Positions 31,282 through 44,468 of a stretch of 64,000 nucleotides of DNA are shown here, in pieces. Numbering within the stretch: the stretch's first letter is position 1; each line of letters begins with the position of its first letter. The DNA lies in the NCBI GenBank assembly GCA_013176395.1, contig JABMLP010000021.1, positions 930,001-994,000 on the forward strand, read 5' to 3'. A model generated the notes under the pieces. That model had not been told where the DNA came from. It made no database searches and saw only the letters and a program-made list of their open reading frames with translations. A program made the position numbers and the translations under genes. This stretch comes from Venturia oleaginea. Lineage: Eukaryota > Ascomycota > Dothideomycetes > Venturiales > Venturiaceae.

Positions 31282-33670
31282 CCTTGGTTAGGAATTAATA
31301 GTCCTACGAAATAAGTAACGAAAGAACAAAACAAAAAGCAGGGCGGAAAGACGCAATGCCATTCTTAATCACCATGTCACATACTCCAACCACAAAGTCG
31401 CGATATGATGTCGGGGGCGTGCGGACGCGATGCAATGCAACCCTAAGGTTGGTGATGGGATCCTCGATGATCTGATTGGATGGATTGTAGCCGAGCCTTG
31501 CCTAAAGCGTGACAATACGAGATAAGCTTTTGGGGGTTAGCATTTTCGCGCATGGGAATCATGTAGGTTTGGGTTCTTGACGGTCCTATGGGTTCATCGC
31601 ATTGCCGGAACATTTCTTTGCGACTTGCGCTATCAACCACGAGCGATGAGTTGGAGATGGTAAAAGAAGCGAGCACAACGATGTAAACAACGTTTATCAT
31701 GTCAGTGATACTATCATAATAGCGTTTGAAGGCCTACTTCGCCTATTTGAAGGACCGCTTCTCTTGTCGAAGGATGTATGAAATGTTCCTAAAAGGTTGA
31801 TCAGGATCACAAGCCACTGGTTGAAATATCTGCAGGCCGATGTGCATCCGGCAAGGCAGCGGCCCGGACTGTCCACCATACTCATTACGGCTTAGTCTAC
31901 ATCCGAGGAATATGGTGTTGTTGATCGAGAGTTCAGCCTTGCCAGTTACGCGGGCGTGATATGACAGATTCACGCTTGACATGCCACCCATAGCAGTCGC
32001 GGTATGGTTAACAGGGCTCTGGATGGCATCGATTGCTTCCTTGTATCAAGGGTGGTCTCTGCTCGAGTAGCTATGGCAGAGACGAGCGTGGATGGTGGTT
32101 GCAGCGAGGACGAGTCTTGATGATGCGTGAGACGTGTCGTATAACTCCGAAAGACACATGCTCATTGGAAGGAAGCAATTACTGAGGTGCACCTTGAATT
32201 ATAACAGCGTACACGAGTTCGACGCAATACCATATCCTTTGGTCTAGTAAGGAGAAGTGGATGGTGTCAATATGCACTCTTTCTATGGCGCATTGTAGGA
32301 TGGCCGAGTTTCATCCACTCGGCCGTAGAAAGCAAGGAAGATGGCAACGGTGAAGGGAACGAGGCAATCCAGCATCAGTATAAGCTCGAACAGTCAACGG
32401 TAACCCGTAAAAGAGTATGGTCTTGGCAATCATTCGAGCGGTGTTGCACGGGACGAGAAGATGGCGAATCTCGTGATAGCAAATGGGATGGAAGAAGTCA
32501 TCAAATGAATAACGAGATGCCGCATCTGGAATCTGGTGATGTACTTTTACCAATGTTCACTCCTCAATGAGAGAGGACGTCGTTGAAAGCCATCCATGGT
32601 TCCATTGCTAGGAACCCTGGTGGACGACTAATCCATCCCGCAGATCAGGTTTGCAAGGCCAAGACAAGATCAAATTTGACAGGAGGTCGGACCTTTTTGA
32701 GGTGAGATGCTTCAGGTACTGGAAGCTTCACACTCGCCCCTGACCATGCGGAGCTTGAAATCCAGACTCGGCTCGTACCAAGCTAACTAGGCAGTCTGCG
32801 GGATTCTTGAGTATGCTCGTGTTACTATGTGATGGATTCGACCTCGGGAGACTCCGTGGCCCTTGCTTCTTCCAAGAAAACCGACTCATTGTCTCCACTC
32901 TCAGCCGGTACGACGCGTCATTCTGTGCGCGACAAGTTCTCACTCCTCCGAACAACTCGCGCGTTGGTTCCAAACGCGCAACCATCCAACATGACCGGGC
33001 GGGATCAAGACCCAAGATCCAGGGGATCCGAGACGCAAGATTCAAGCCTTCCAGGTCCACAATCCACCGACACATCCACTGGCTGTTGGCTGTTGGCTGT
33101 TGGCTGTCTCCTGTCGAAGCGCTGGATGCTTCGAAACACCAAACATCTCTCGCCTCCCCTCGCATCTGTCTCATGTTTTCCCGGCGTTTGATGACTGAGG
33201 CTCGCCAGTGTAGACAACAGCCGCATCTGATACTGATACCTGATGGCACACAGCCAAGTCAGCTTACTCGACAGCAGAGTCCTTGTTCGGTATATCACTG
33301 TCGCTGTTTGTTCCGCCCTCTCTAGCTCTCTAGCCTCTCCATTGCCCCTCTTCGTCCCATTTTCCGAGTAAGGCCTTCTACTCCGTAAGCGTCGCTCGCA
33401 GCATAAACCTGGGTGGCGCTTCTCGTCCATACTTCAGTTGCGGCAAATCCGAGCTATCCAGACTATCGTCATCGCACTACACTGCCACGCGTCGTCGTTT
33501 TTTGTTTGCTTGATCAAACCCCCGATACCTACAATAACGCCTCTCTCCCATACCTAGCCCTCTATCTGCCTTGGGCCATACCCTCACCCTGCAGCCACAA
33601 TTTACACTTCCGTCTACCATACTATCTGATCCTCGGCCACTCTAAACTCTTAGCCTTGTCGATATTCGGT
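31282..33670. other. long intergenic region, no supported gene
   Basis: About 2.4 kb. Overlapping frames exist on both strands (for example 32728-33249 minus and 32807-33325 plus), but none shows domains. 33083-33106 holds a short CTGTTGG tandem. The right part is the upstream region of the aspartic protease gene. Confidence 0.4.
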
Positions 33671-35131
33671 ATGCATTTTCAAACGTCACTGGCTCTCGCC
33701 GCCAGTCTGCTGTCTTTCACAGAAGCAATCCATCTCTACAAGCGCACCGATGTAAGTCATCTTGTCAACCTCGTGACAATTCAAGACTGACAATGTTCCT
33801 AGGGCCCAGCACGAGTCATCGCATTGGACACCACACGAAGACGATCATTATTACCCGCATCTCAAAGAGATCGACTACGAAAACGCGCTGGTACTGTTCA
33901 AGTTACTTTGGACAATGAAGCCACTCTTTACTTCGCAAACGTCACCCTAGGCACGCCCGGCCAATCGTTGCGACTTGACATCGACACAGGAAGCAGCGAT
34001 CTTTGGGCAAATTCTGCAAACTCGGATCTTTGCCAGCAATATGCCGCGGATTGTGCACAATCTGGCACTTACAGCGCCAATTCGTCATCGTCTTATACCT
34101 TTGTGAATAGTCAGTTTGCCATCAGGTATGCAGACGGATCATACGCCATTGGCGATTATGGAAGAGACACCCTGGACCTTGGTGGAACGACTGTCACTGG
34201 TGTTCAGTTTGGTATTGGCTACAATTCCACTTCCTCACAGGGCATCTTGGGTGTGGGCTACGAAGCGAACGAGGCCACCATCAGTACTACCGGAAGGACA
34301 TATCCCAACGTACCACAACTTCTTGTCTCACAAGGCAGGATTGCAACGGCTGCCTACAGTCTTTGGTTGAACGATCTGGATGCAAACACCGGCTCTATCT
34401 TATTTGGCGGCGTGGATAGCGAGAAATACCACGGGACTCTGTCAACGGTCCCCATAATTAGGGAGTCTGGCGGCTACAGAGAATTTGTCATCGGCCTAAG
34501 CTCGCTTAGTGTCGCAAACCAGAATATATTCACCAATAATCCAATTCCAGTCTTGCTCGATTCTGGCTCCAGTCTGAGCTACCTGCCCTCCACGTACGCG
34601 CAAGCTCTTTTCAGGGTTTTAGGTGCGACATACGACTCTCAAAGTGGCGCTGCGGTCGTCAGCTGCAATTTGCAAAGCAGCTCCTCCACGGTGGACTTCA
34701 ACTTCTCTGGCATCAACATCAGCGTGCCTATGAACGAGCTTGTCATCATTGACGGCTATCGAAGAGGCCAGCCTGTCTGCATTCTTGGCATTAGCGACGC
34801 GGCAGACTCGACTTCTGTGCTTGGCGACACGTTCCTGCGAAGTGCCTATGTTGTTTATGATTTGAACAACAATCAAATCTCGCTTGCTTCGACCAACTTC
34901 AACTCCACTTCGACCAACATTCAGGAGATCTCGACGGGCAGCGGTGGAGTACCTGGTGCATCTCAAGTCGCCAACGCTGTATCAACCCTCGCCGTTGCAA
35001 CGGGAGGGGCACGAAATGGAGGTCAGCCCACAGTCACTGCTATTGGCTCATCAGCCTGGGCAACACCAACCACCATGCCGGTGGGCAAAGTGCTTGCTGC
35101 GGCAGCCGCTGGTCTCGCTTTTGCCCTATAA
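33671..35131 (+). CDS. secreted, probably GPI-anchored aspartic protease (A1, yapsin-like)
   Basis: Exons 33671-33751 and 33803-35131; 469 aa. The 51-nt intron (GTAAGT ... CCTAG) follows codon 27. Residues 1-19 form a signal peptide (MHFQTSLALAASLLSFTEA); a basic RLRKR site near residue 55 may be the propeptide cleavage point. The two catalytic boxes are DIDTGSSDLW (Asp about 88) and LLDSGSSLSYLP (Asp about 280). The Ser/Thr-rich C-terminus ends in a hydrophobic stretch (VGKVLAAAAAGLAFAL), as expected for a GPI signal. Such enzymes cleave cell-surface or extracellular proteins, often at basic residues. Confidence 0.9.
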
Positions 35132-35723
35132 GCTAGCACTTTTCTTTGACATTTCAGCATTTGACTTTTAGATAGACCTTTGAAGCGATTCTAACATATG
35201 CATGGGGCAACGGCGTTGGAGGCAAAACATCTGCATTTACGAATGGATGATTATATATGTACATTGGACATGATCAAAGTAATTCTTGATGCTGCAGACG
35301 CGGCTGAACTCGTCAACTTGACACTCCGAGAATCTGTGATACATATCTTTGTGTACCATTCGACTACTTGAATTCCTGCCCCTAGTTCTTCATTCTTTGT
35401 GAATTACCAACCTGATAGATACAAGTACTCCTATGATGATGTGGTCCCATATGTATGGTTTAGGGCTGACAAGGAAGGGGAACACGTGTGGGGGGGGGGG
35501 GGGGGGTAAACATCTCCAGGTCCCCCTGCGTAGTATTCCTTCAACCACAACACGACCACCTATTTCAATCCACCCTCCCTCGAAGCTTGAGATCGTTCTC
35601 TATACCCTCCTCCCAGTACAGAACCAACACCTTTCCTCTTCCGGTTGGCAGGCCTCCCGATTGTGCGCGCATCCTGCGCCGCACCCGTAGTCCATCGACA
35701 ATACCTCCAACCTATTCTCCACA
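35132..35723. other. intergenic between protease and MID1
   Basis: Contains the protease 3' flank and the MID1 promoter, including a G17 run. Confidence 0.5.
35490..35506 (+). repeat. 17-base poly-G run
   Basis: Uninterrupted G tract about 220 bp upstream of the MID1 start codon. Could form a quadruplex, or be a mutable promoter tract; length may be inexact in the assembly. Confidence 0.85.
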
Positions 35724-37789
35724 ATGCAATTTCCTAAACTCACGCCCCTTCAATCGCGCCTCGCAGCCTGCTTGGTTACCTCGATCATTCTCGTCATAAT
35801 ATACTACTCAATTTCACCCGCTCATTTCGCGTATGCCGCTGAGCTAGAATCGATATTAAATGAAGACCACAACCATCATCGGATAGACTTTGGGCAAGAG
35901 AGGGATTTCAAGGAGGATCTTACCGGCTGGGGTGATGATGCTGGTATGCTTGAGGAGGATGGCTTTTTCGGGATGGAAGAGGAAGAGGATGGGGATGTTG
36001 TAAGGGATCTTGTTAAGAGGGCTCCGGGCACTTCACCTCTGAAGAACAACATACCTTTCGGCGAAAACATTGCGCCTGGAGAGGTGGCTACTTTCAAATT
36101 TGCCAGTGCAGAAGTTTATGGGCCTGCAGGCGTTACTCGAACTGGACTACCATGGAACATGACAAGATCAGATGGGACTTTAATACAGAAAAGAGATGGT
36201 ACATTTCCGAGCGAGGATTTGGACGAAGAATATCACGATCTTCTGAAGAGACAAACTGGGAACAGAACCGTCAAGAGTGTGTATATCTCGGCCAACACTT
36301 GCTTACAGCCAGTTGGAAATTCTGGCGGACAAGGATCACCACCACAATTGACGTTGTACGTGTCTGCGAACGAAAGCGACATATCCTCAGTCCCAATTTC
36401 AAGCAATGCCACCTCATTCTCGTTTGAGCAAGGCTATGTATCGGCAAAAGTCAATGCAACAGGAGACCTCTATTTCAGCGTTGTCGCGAGCAATCTTACA
36501 GACGACTTCTCCGGACAATGGAACTACAAAATCGCCGCCTCGATCGATGCTTCCTACTTCTACTATGAAAATGTCGAGTTCAGCTGGGTAGTGGACACAG
36601 ACTCAAAGTCAGCGTTGCTTAGCACGCTCAATTTGACGAACGCAGATCGGGTGCCGAGCAATGCAACGATTGCAACGCGCAAAGAGATAATGGAAATGAC
36701 AATACCGCCCTTCACTATGAGAATTTACAACGCCTCGAGTCCGAATATCACCGGGATCGAATGGTCTTACTGTGGGCTACAAAACCAGGCTATCAACCCT
36801 ATCAGCATCAATTACAGTATGACGACGCGTGGCGTTGGAGGGAATCCCAAACAACAATTCTACGCAACAGGTCTGAACTCAGGACAAGACTACACAGCCA
36901 TCCTGGCCTATGATGGTGTCAACATGACAAATTCAAGCGTGGTGGCTGGAGGTGGACAATTATGGAAGGCGATTCCTTTTACCACGAAAAGAGGTATGTT
37001 ATATGCAACGCCAATCACAGACTGTTGCTTATAATCCTCGCAGAAGAAAACTGCAAAATCATTTACGACCTTACCTTCTGTGACGCAGTGGCCTACGCGG
37101 TTCCGACCAATCCCAATAACAAGTCACTCGCGATCGAACAGTTGAGAGGCACGTACGATGACTACGCGCGATCTCTTTACACGAATTTCTCAAATTCTAT
37201 TGATCAGATTCAGTGCCACACTGCCGAAAGTTCACAATACAGTCTAGCAACAAACTGTGATGCCTGCAGAGCTAATTACAAATTATGGCTCTGCGCCGTC
37301 ACCATCCCTCGTTGCGAAGACTTCAGCAATACGAAAAATTCCGCCCTCAAACCCCGCAACATCGGTCACGCGTTCCCGAATGGAACGACGCCCTCGTTTT
37401 CCATTACGGATCCCAATAGCGACCATCAGCAGGTTCTCAATGCGCCGTCTCTCATGGTCTATAACTCCAGTCGGAATCCGATGATTGATCAGGTCATCAA
37501 GCCGGGGCCGTACAAGGAATTGTTGCCGTGTCAGGAGCTGTGTTTTGATCTTGTTCAGGCTTGTCCGACGGCTTTGGGGTTTCAATGTCCGAAGGCGCAG
37601 GGGTATGCGGGTGGTGTGCTTAGGGATAGTTATGGGACTTATAACCCGGCCAAGGTCAATCCGAATGATTTTGTTACTTGTAATTTCTTGGGGGTGGATT
37701 GGCCTAGTTTGAGTGCTGGAGGCAGAGTGAGAGTTTCCAGTTTAGGCCTCTGGTTGGCTTTTGGGACGGCTTTGTTTCTGCTGTCGTGA
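35724..37789 (+). CDS. mid1: Mid1 stretch-activated calcium channel subunit
   Basis: Exons 35724-36993 and 37044-37789; 671 aa. The 50-nt intron (GTATGT ... CGCAG) joins ...FTTKR to EENCKIIYDLTFC in phase. There is an N-terminal hydrophobic segment (LAACLVTSIILVIIYYS), an acidic region, many N-glycosylation sites, and the Cys-rich C-terminal domain (NCDACRANYKLWLCAVTIPRC ... LPCQELCFDLVQACPTALGFQC) typical of Mid1. It ends in a hydrophobic stretch resembling a GPI signal. Mid1 works with the Cch1 channel in high-affinity calcium uptake at the plasma membrane during cell-wall or pheromone stress. Length is normal for filamentous fungi. Confidence 0.92.
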
Positions 37790-39428
37790 TGTGGGATTTG
37801 GCTTGTTTTGGAGTTTTTGAGGGAATTAGTGGGGTGGGTGTTTGTGTATATGATGGGTATGACCAGATAGATATTTCTTGGCCGTGTGTCGTGGTGAGAT
37901 GCAGAGAGCCTTGTTTTTCTCGGTCTTGAAAATGTTTCGTGTTGAAGAACTTGTGTGGCCTACCATCTCCATGACTTGGTAAAAGACGATTGTTGAAGAG
38001 TGTGAAGAGGACACTGTTTATCGAGTCATTTTAGTTGGTGGCTGATTTCTTGACCCTGAGGCTGGCGACTCGTAATCTACATCTGTCTTTGCGTTTTTCG
38101 TTTCGAAATGATGATGTCGTACTCCTTGCCCTTTCTTGAGATTGAATACTGTAGGTTCTTAGTATAGATGGACTCTTACTAGTACAATGTGTAGAGGATC
38201 CTTAATTATATTAGGTAGAATATTTGTTTATTATAGAGGACCGGTCTTTCTCTACAAACAGAGAGATTATCTATTTGTAGATATTGGGATTGGTGAAGGG
38301 TAGGAGGGTATTCTGGTGATGTGAGTTGGGGGGACGACGGGCCACGGCAGGTTAAGGCATGGTATATACGGGGGATAGGAAATATCCGTACATGACGGTT
38401 CTCATGTGAAACGGCAGCAGATTTTAGGCAGAGGACACGGCTCAGGAGCCGTAGAGGAGCTGTACTGGCGGGAGTAGGATAGATGACTCGGGTAGTAAAG
38501 TAGCGGGCATAGTAAGAGTAGGCGTACGGCCAAATCGAGAGACGTCAAGGTAGCGAAGGGACCGGATCGTTAATGGCCCCCTTACGCACCGTATGGATTC
38601 CGCCCAGGATAGATCCGAGAGGCTTTTTCATCCCAGAGAGTTGGGTTTTGCGATTGTAGATAGAGATTGTGGGCACACGGCACAGCAGCCATTACGTACC
38701 ACTTAAAATCTGATTATTATTATTAAATATTGGGATTTAAGATTTAGTAGGAGGGAGAAGGGTATATTAGTCTTTAGCTACAAGGGAGAACGATAGAGGG
38801 GATTCTGGGGATCGAGGCTGGAGGTAAGGGGGAGAGTTTATATATCATTTATCGTAGATTTTAGCCAGTAGATTATTTTTTGGCTTGTGCTGGGGAGGAG
38901 GGTAAAGGGGGTTGGGTTTTAGGGGAGCGGCTGTAATTGCGTTGAGGGTAGTATGGAGGAGGAGGAGAGGAGGGCGATATATAATCTTCTTTAAAGATGA
39001 GGTTTCATTTAATTTGGATGGGCGAAGGGTGATTCTGAGATGGGAATGGAAGATTTGGGTGGGCTTGTTTGATCTAAGAAAGAGTAGGTTTATTTTTCTT
39101 GTAGAATTTGGTCGAGGGGATTGGTTGTTAGGGTATAAATAATATAAGGCTTACCCGTTGATGTGGTATCTTACATTATGCTCATCACGACTTTATTATC
39201 GAGCTGGTTGTGGTTGTGTTTGGAGACTTGGATCGGGCTGGAGGTAGTACTACGATTGCAGCTTATGTGACAAGCCTTGATGCTAGAGATTTGAAAGACG
39301 TATTACTTGTTGTAAGAGTAGTTTGTGAAAAGAGTAACTGACTTGGGCCTGCGCAATGAGCTCCCAATTTCTTTGGGTTTCTACCTCTAGATGTCGAGTA
39401 CTGCTCTTGTTTTTGAGATGTGTCTGTT
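37790..39428. other. gene-free, purine-skewed region
   Basis: The first 300 bp are the MID1 3' flank. From about 38270 to 39150 the plus strand is strongly G/A/T-rich with few C, has many stop codons and no coding frame. TCTACAAA/TTTGTAGA at 38254-38281 is a small hairpin. Confidence 0.45.
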
Positions 39429-39505
39429 CACGATCGATCTCGATAATTTTCTGGCAACATTTTGCAAAGGCATTGCCAGATATGTAAAAGTATCGATCTC
39501 GGACT
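39429..39505. repeat. hairpin repeat copy
   Basis: Left arm GATCGATCTCGATAATTTTC with TGGCAA, right arm TTGCCAGATATGTAAAAGTA then TCGATCTCGG. Same family as 63768. Confidence 0.65.
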
Positions 39506-39883
39506 GAAGGGCTATTTCACCGTCTTCAGTTAATTGTTCTACAACTTTTTCTTACAGCTGAGAAATGCTGGATCGTTGCAATGGGCAATCCCGAGTCGAA
39601 ATCGCACTCGACTATTGTTCAAGTATATTCTTTGACCCGAGAATCTTTTACTTTGGGCAGCTATGAAGCCCAGAGGTTGCATCGTTGGAGAGATGATGGA
39701 CAGCCGAAATTTCTTGACGCGATGAAAGAGCTGTCTTGATTTGATGCTATTCAACGAGTGTTTGAAGTGGCCACTTCATAGTTGGATTGAGACATCGTAA
39801 TGTAGAGAAAACGTCGTCCACGGCAGTCCACCACCATTTGGCATCCATCCAACCTTCGCTCGTCCAATACGGACCATCTCTTT

Positions 39884-40228
39884 CTAAAGAGCAGCAGCGC
39901 AATAGGAATATTCTTCCCAGGTTACACATCGACCAGTGCAAGTTGCCACCAAGTTGACCGTTTTCCCATTGGGTGTGCATTGCTGAATCGAGTTTGAAGA
40001 TACCGCGTATCCATAAGCTGGTTTTTTGGTCAGCTTAGGTCATCTTGAAAATTAAAGTACATTACGCTGAAGAGTTGATCCACAATAATTACGCCATGGG
40101 GTGCAGAAGAAGTCTTTGGCGGCACCATTGGCTTGGACTGCTTGTGTCTGCTGGACTGCATTTTCTGCTGGGGCTGCCACAGCACCGACGACAGCGGTGG
40201 CCATGAGGAAGAGGGATGGGACTTGCAT
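39884..40228 (-). CDS. small secreted six-cysteine protein, two exons
   Basis: Exons 40228-40066 and 40017-39884 on the minus strand; 98 aa. The 48-nt intron has GTAATG, a GCTGAC branch and AACCAG, and joins STLQ to PYGYAVSSN in phase. Signal peptide MQVPSLFLMATAVVGAVAA; the mature protein has six Cys (FFCTP, NYCG, QQCTP, ATCTG, GRCV, YSYCA) and ends CAAAL. Exons this short are not apparent from long open frames. Secreted, cysteine-rich, function unknown; effector-like by size only. Confidence 0.7.
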
Positions 40229-41964
40229 CTTGTTTCTGAAGTATGGAGTTGCGTCTGACCGATCGAAAAGATTAACTTGTTGAAGTGAAGAAAAATGAGT
40301 CGTAGAGGAGCTGCTTAAATATCTATGGGGTTTAGCAGAATGTTAGACGTGGTGACAGACCATCATTACGAGGCTAAGCTCTCTCGGTGCTGTTCTCTGA
40401 TCTAGCCAATTGAGATGACCCAAGTGATTCTGGGAAGGGACTTTGAACGTATCCGGGAACATAATTGTGGCACAGAGAGCCGGAGTGTGTCTTTCCTTGG
40501 GAAGACCAGTCGCATAGGCTCCACAGTGCGCGCATAAAGCAACTTCAAGAGGCATTGTGTCTCCCTCGACTGAATTTCTGAGGATGCAAGATCCGTAGAC
40601 AGCCGTGCGGTAACCTCGGGGCTTGTTACTCTTTCATATGTAGGACTAATCGAGAAGGCTTGAGTCTGCCATTCATGTTTTGGTAGAATTTTGTTGTGTC
40701 TCGTTCCTGGTCCTCTACGCCATGTTTAGTTGTTCCTCGGACTGTCTGCTAGCCCGTTACTGGTTTCATCAATTCAGTGCCCTTCCCTGTCTCGAAATCG
40801 AAGGTACCATTGATTTTAGAGTCCCCCAACTTCAGATCGATATCCACAAATTCCTAGCGATACTCTTCTTTGAGATTACTAGATATTCGTCAATAACGAT
40901 CTAGAGTTGCGGATATTGATTTTAATTTAGCTGTACCACAAGGGCACCGAATTGATAAAGCCACTGTGGTGCCAAAAAATGCGAATGATTCTGCTCCAGT
41001 CTCGAACCATTGTCCCAAATGAAAGAGTGAAAGAAGCAGAGCAAGAATTGAGAAGAGAGAGGATCCTAAAAGAGCGATCAGTCGACGACCGGAAGCTCAA
41101 AAATCCATTTCTTACAAGATGGAAAGCTCGGTACCTACCTAGTCTAGAACTATTGCGATTGATAATTGGCACGAGAAACGGATTGTGATCAGGTTGTGCC
41201 GCGAGACGTTGTGAAACTTTGCAGTGGCCCTGTCTCTTTCATGCGTGGAACGAGTCGTATTCAAAAGTGGATTGAGTCTGTCATGACCGCCCTCTCAAAT
41301 GTGAAACGGTTGTAGTTCAAAGATACGATAGGACGGGCAATTTCACCAATGAAGATGATGGCACTCCGCACTCTCGACAGGCCGATTGAAGTTCCATGGG
41401 ATGGGAGAATTATTGAAAGGACAACTTGAAAACATTGGAAAAACATTCATCGACCAGAGATATCAAGACATTTGGAAGAGCTCTGAGACAAAATAACACT
41501 CTTGATGATTGTAAAAAGGAAGAGTCTGGCAGTGGAAAGTCCCAACTACTATAGTAGGATATACTATAAGTGGTGAATCCCTGGTCACGTGCTTATCAAG
41601 TTCTTTTGGATCTCGAGAACTTCGAGGCATCATCAACAGCGACCAAAACACCAAAACACTTCGTTCTCGTCGGCGCGACGCATTCAAGGTACGTAACTAC
41701 TCGAAAACACATCGTACCCAGGATCCGGCCAGCGAAGTCGAGTCGATAGAGAGAGCAAGAACACGCGAATCGAGCACCGCAAAACACCGCCAACGATTAC
41801 AACAGCCCGCGGATCCAGAGGAAACAATCCCAGGACGAAGGAACACCCCACGAACTTGGAGAAGACAGGCATATCCGCACCCGGAACGTCGTTGCTCAAT
41901 CACACGCAAAGGACATTTCTCCTACTTGTAGGACATTAGTCTCACTTGTCAATTACAGGTCACC
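40229..41964. other. intergenic, one hairpin repeat, CUS1 promoter
   Basis: No supported gene. Small frames on both strands lack domains. A possible 5'-UTR intron acceptor (TTACAG) lies just before the CUS1 start. Confidence 0.4.
40827..40911. repeat. hairpin repeat copy
   Basis: Left arm CAACTTCAGATCGATATCCA, right arm CTAGATATTCGTCAATAACG and GATCTAGAGTTG. Confidence 0.65.
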
Positions 41965-43868
41965 ATGGCGGGGGTAAAGGTGTCCAAGAATGCGCAGCGT
42001 CGCGCGAAGAAGAAGGTCGAAAAGCTGAGCAGCGTAGGTAAAATTCATGACTCTACTGTGAACCTTTGCTCACATTCTTCACAGGCCACGGCAACCCCAG
42101 CATCGGATGCCACGCTCATGTCCGATGCCACCCTTGTTCCAGATTCCCCCCTCGAAATACCACCGGTGTCTGAGATTACGAATTATTTCGATGCCATTAT
42201 CGACGACGACCCTCTTTTCCAACAATATAGGGAGATTCTCGGCAACTTCGGAGTCAAGGAGAGTGAAGAAACAGCGAACGAGCCAGATAACAAGCCCGAG
42301 GTCTTATATGACGAGGATCTCATCGTAGATGAGGAAGAGGAGGATCTACAAAAGACCAAGATCTCCAAGAAGGCGCGAAAGCAGCTCAACAAGTTGTCGA
42401 TTGCCGAATTGAAAGCCATTGTCAAAAAGCCTGATCTCGTCGAGTGGACAGACGCCGATGCATCTGATCCACGCTTACTAGTTGCAATCAAGTCTGGGCG
42501 AAACGTGGTTCCTGTTCCTACCCACTGGGCGCTTAAGCGCGAATATCTATCATCCAAGCGTGGTATAGAAAAGAATAGTTACACCCTTCCAACTTTTATA
42601 AAAGAGACGGGTATTGCAGAGATGCGCGACGCAGCATTGGAAAAAGAAGCAGAGAAGACTCTGAAACAAAAGTCGAGAGAAAGAGTGCAGCCGAAGTAGA
42701 TATATCCACCTTGCAACTCCCGAATGAGAGAGTACTGGCTAACTATAGTAGAATGGGCAAGCTGGATATCGATTATCAGAAGCTGTACGAGGCCTTCTTT
42801 GTGCGACAGACTAAACCCGAGTTAACCAGATTTGGGGAGGTCTACTATGAAGGAAAAGAGTATGTTACTGAGAGAGCTGCTCTGAATAGAGCTAACGTTA
42901 CCCTCAGATACGAGACGAACCTTCGCCATTTGAGACCTGGTGAGCTGAGTGATGAGCTGAAAGATGCGCTTGGGATGACAGCCGGAGGAGTCCTCCCGCC
43001 GCCCTGGTTGATCAATATGCAGCGATTTGGACCGCCTCCCTCGTATCCTGCGCTTAAGGTAAGTATTTCCTGTCCCTTTATATCGCTGCTAGCTAATAAT
43101 AAGATTCCCGGACTGAATGCACCGCTTCCCCCTGGCGCATCTTGGGGCTACCACCCGGGTGGTTACGGCAAGCCACCTACCGACGAGAAGCAGCGTCCGC
43201 TTTATGGTGGTGACATCTACGGTATTGCTACTCAACAGCAGAACATCCCACAAGGCGAGCCGGTTGAGAAGGAACTTTGGGGCGAGCTTCATCCTCCAGC
43301 CGAAGACGAGGAGGAAGAAGAAGAGTCGGACGAAGAGGAAGAGGAGGAGGACGAAGACATGACAGGCATGGAAACCCCTGGTGGCATGACGACACCAGGT
43401 GGTATGCAATCCACTCTTCCCTCCGAATTTGGCGGCATGGAAAGTGTTGCTGGAAACTTTGCGTTGCAGAAACAACGACGTGGCACAGAAACCGAAGAAT
43501 CAACAGGTCCGCGCACAGCGTGGCAGGTCATTCCGGAACAGGCCAGCAAGATTTCTGGATTCTTCGGAAGTGACAGGACTTACGATCTCAAAGCTTCACA
43601 AGCTGCAGCCAAACATATACCCATGCTAGGATCAGAGGATAATAGGCGGAAGAGGAAGGTTGGTGATGTGGAGGTGTCTGTTGACGTAGACGCCCTGGCA
43701 AGAGATGACAAGCTGAGCAAGGAAGAGATCGCTAAGCAGTATGAAGCGGGCAGGCAGGAGACGGCGAATCCATGGGGCAGGGTTGATCAGGAAGATTTGT
43801 CTAGCATGATTGCTGAAGAGAGTCGGAAGAGGCTCAAGAAAGACGAAGAGAGGAGGAGCAAGCGTTAA
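41965..43868 (+). CDS. cus1: splicing factor 3b subunit 2 (Cus1/SF3b145), four exons
   Basis: Exons 41965-42033, 42085-42695, 42752-43058, 43104-43868; 583 aa. Introns of 51, 56 and 45 nt; the second has a GCTAAC branch and joins ERVQPK to MGKLDIDYQKLY in phase. Two of the three are multiples of three without stops, so retention would not be obvious from the frame alone. Conserved parts: the basic N-terminus, the DUF382 region (KKPDLVEWTDADASDPRLL ... VPTHWALKREYL), PSP domain (PGLNAPLPPGASWGYHPGG) and a long Glu/Asp run at about residue 380. Cus1 is part of the U2 snRNP SF3b complex that holds the branch site. Confidence 0.92.
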
Positions 43869-44468
43869 TGCTTTTGCCATTGTCAAGATACGGTTCTAGG
43901 AGGTTAAATGCATGGACAGGTATACAGGTATAACGCTGGAACAAGGCGTCTGGATATATTGGGGTTATCAAGTTCACGATCCGAAAGTGATTGGGTGTTG
44001 ATGGATCGAGAATTAGCGAGCCATGAGCTCTTATGCACCACGAGGCTATTTGCCCTGCGAATGGTGCCCAATGGATTGAATGGAACAAAAGTATAACTAC
44101 CTCGACCGGACCAGATGCTGCGCCTTGATTGGGCACGAAGTTTTCCTCCGCTATCGATCCACCACGTCCCAAGTCGAATGTCCGAGACAACTAGCAAGAA
44201 ATTTTGAAGGACGGCAGGAACAAATCCGAGGCCACTGTGTTGGATATAATGCGACTTTTGCAACCCGAGATTAAGAAACGATTGCCTTTCAGAGGAGTAT
44301 TGCACGTGACCAACGCGCCGAGAATCTTGATGCGATCGCTTCCATGAGCCTTTAAATTCCGCTCTCGAACGACCTACATCAACCACATCAGCGCAATACA
44401 AGTCATTTGACTCACAGAGTCTCCTGGCACTGTCAACCTCCAGTGTATTCTCACATTGGTCTTTCGCC
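43869..44468. other. intergenic between CUS1 and the SR/RGG gene
   Basis: 3' flank of CUS1 and promoter of the downstream gene. Short frames only. Confidence 0.4.

Noticed and set aside
32728..33325. Overlapping 170-codon frames on both strands
   Set aside because: Neither has a domain or plausible composition; more likely upstream sequence of the protease gene.
38340..38450. Sequence around CGTACATGACGGTTCTCATG resembling a self-splicing intron core
   Set aside because: I could not fold a group I or II core or find an intron-encoded protein.
43089..43549. Several minus-strand Ser-rich frames opposite CUS1
   Set aside because: Shadows of the Glu/Asp run in CUS1 exon 4.
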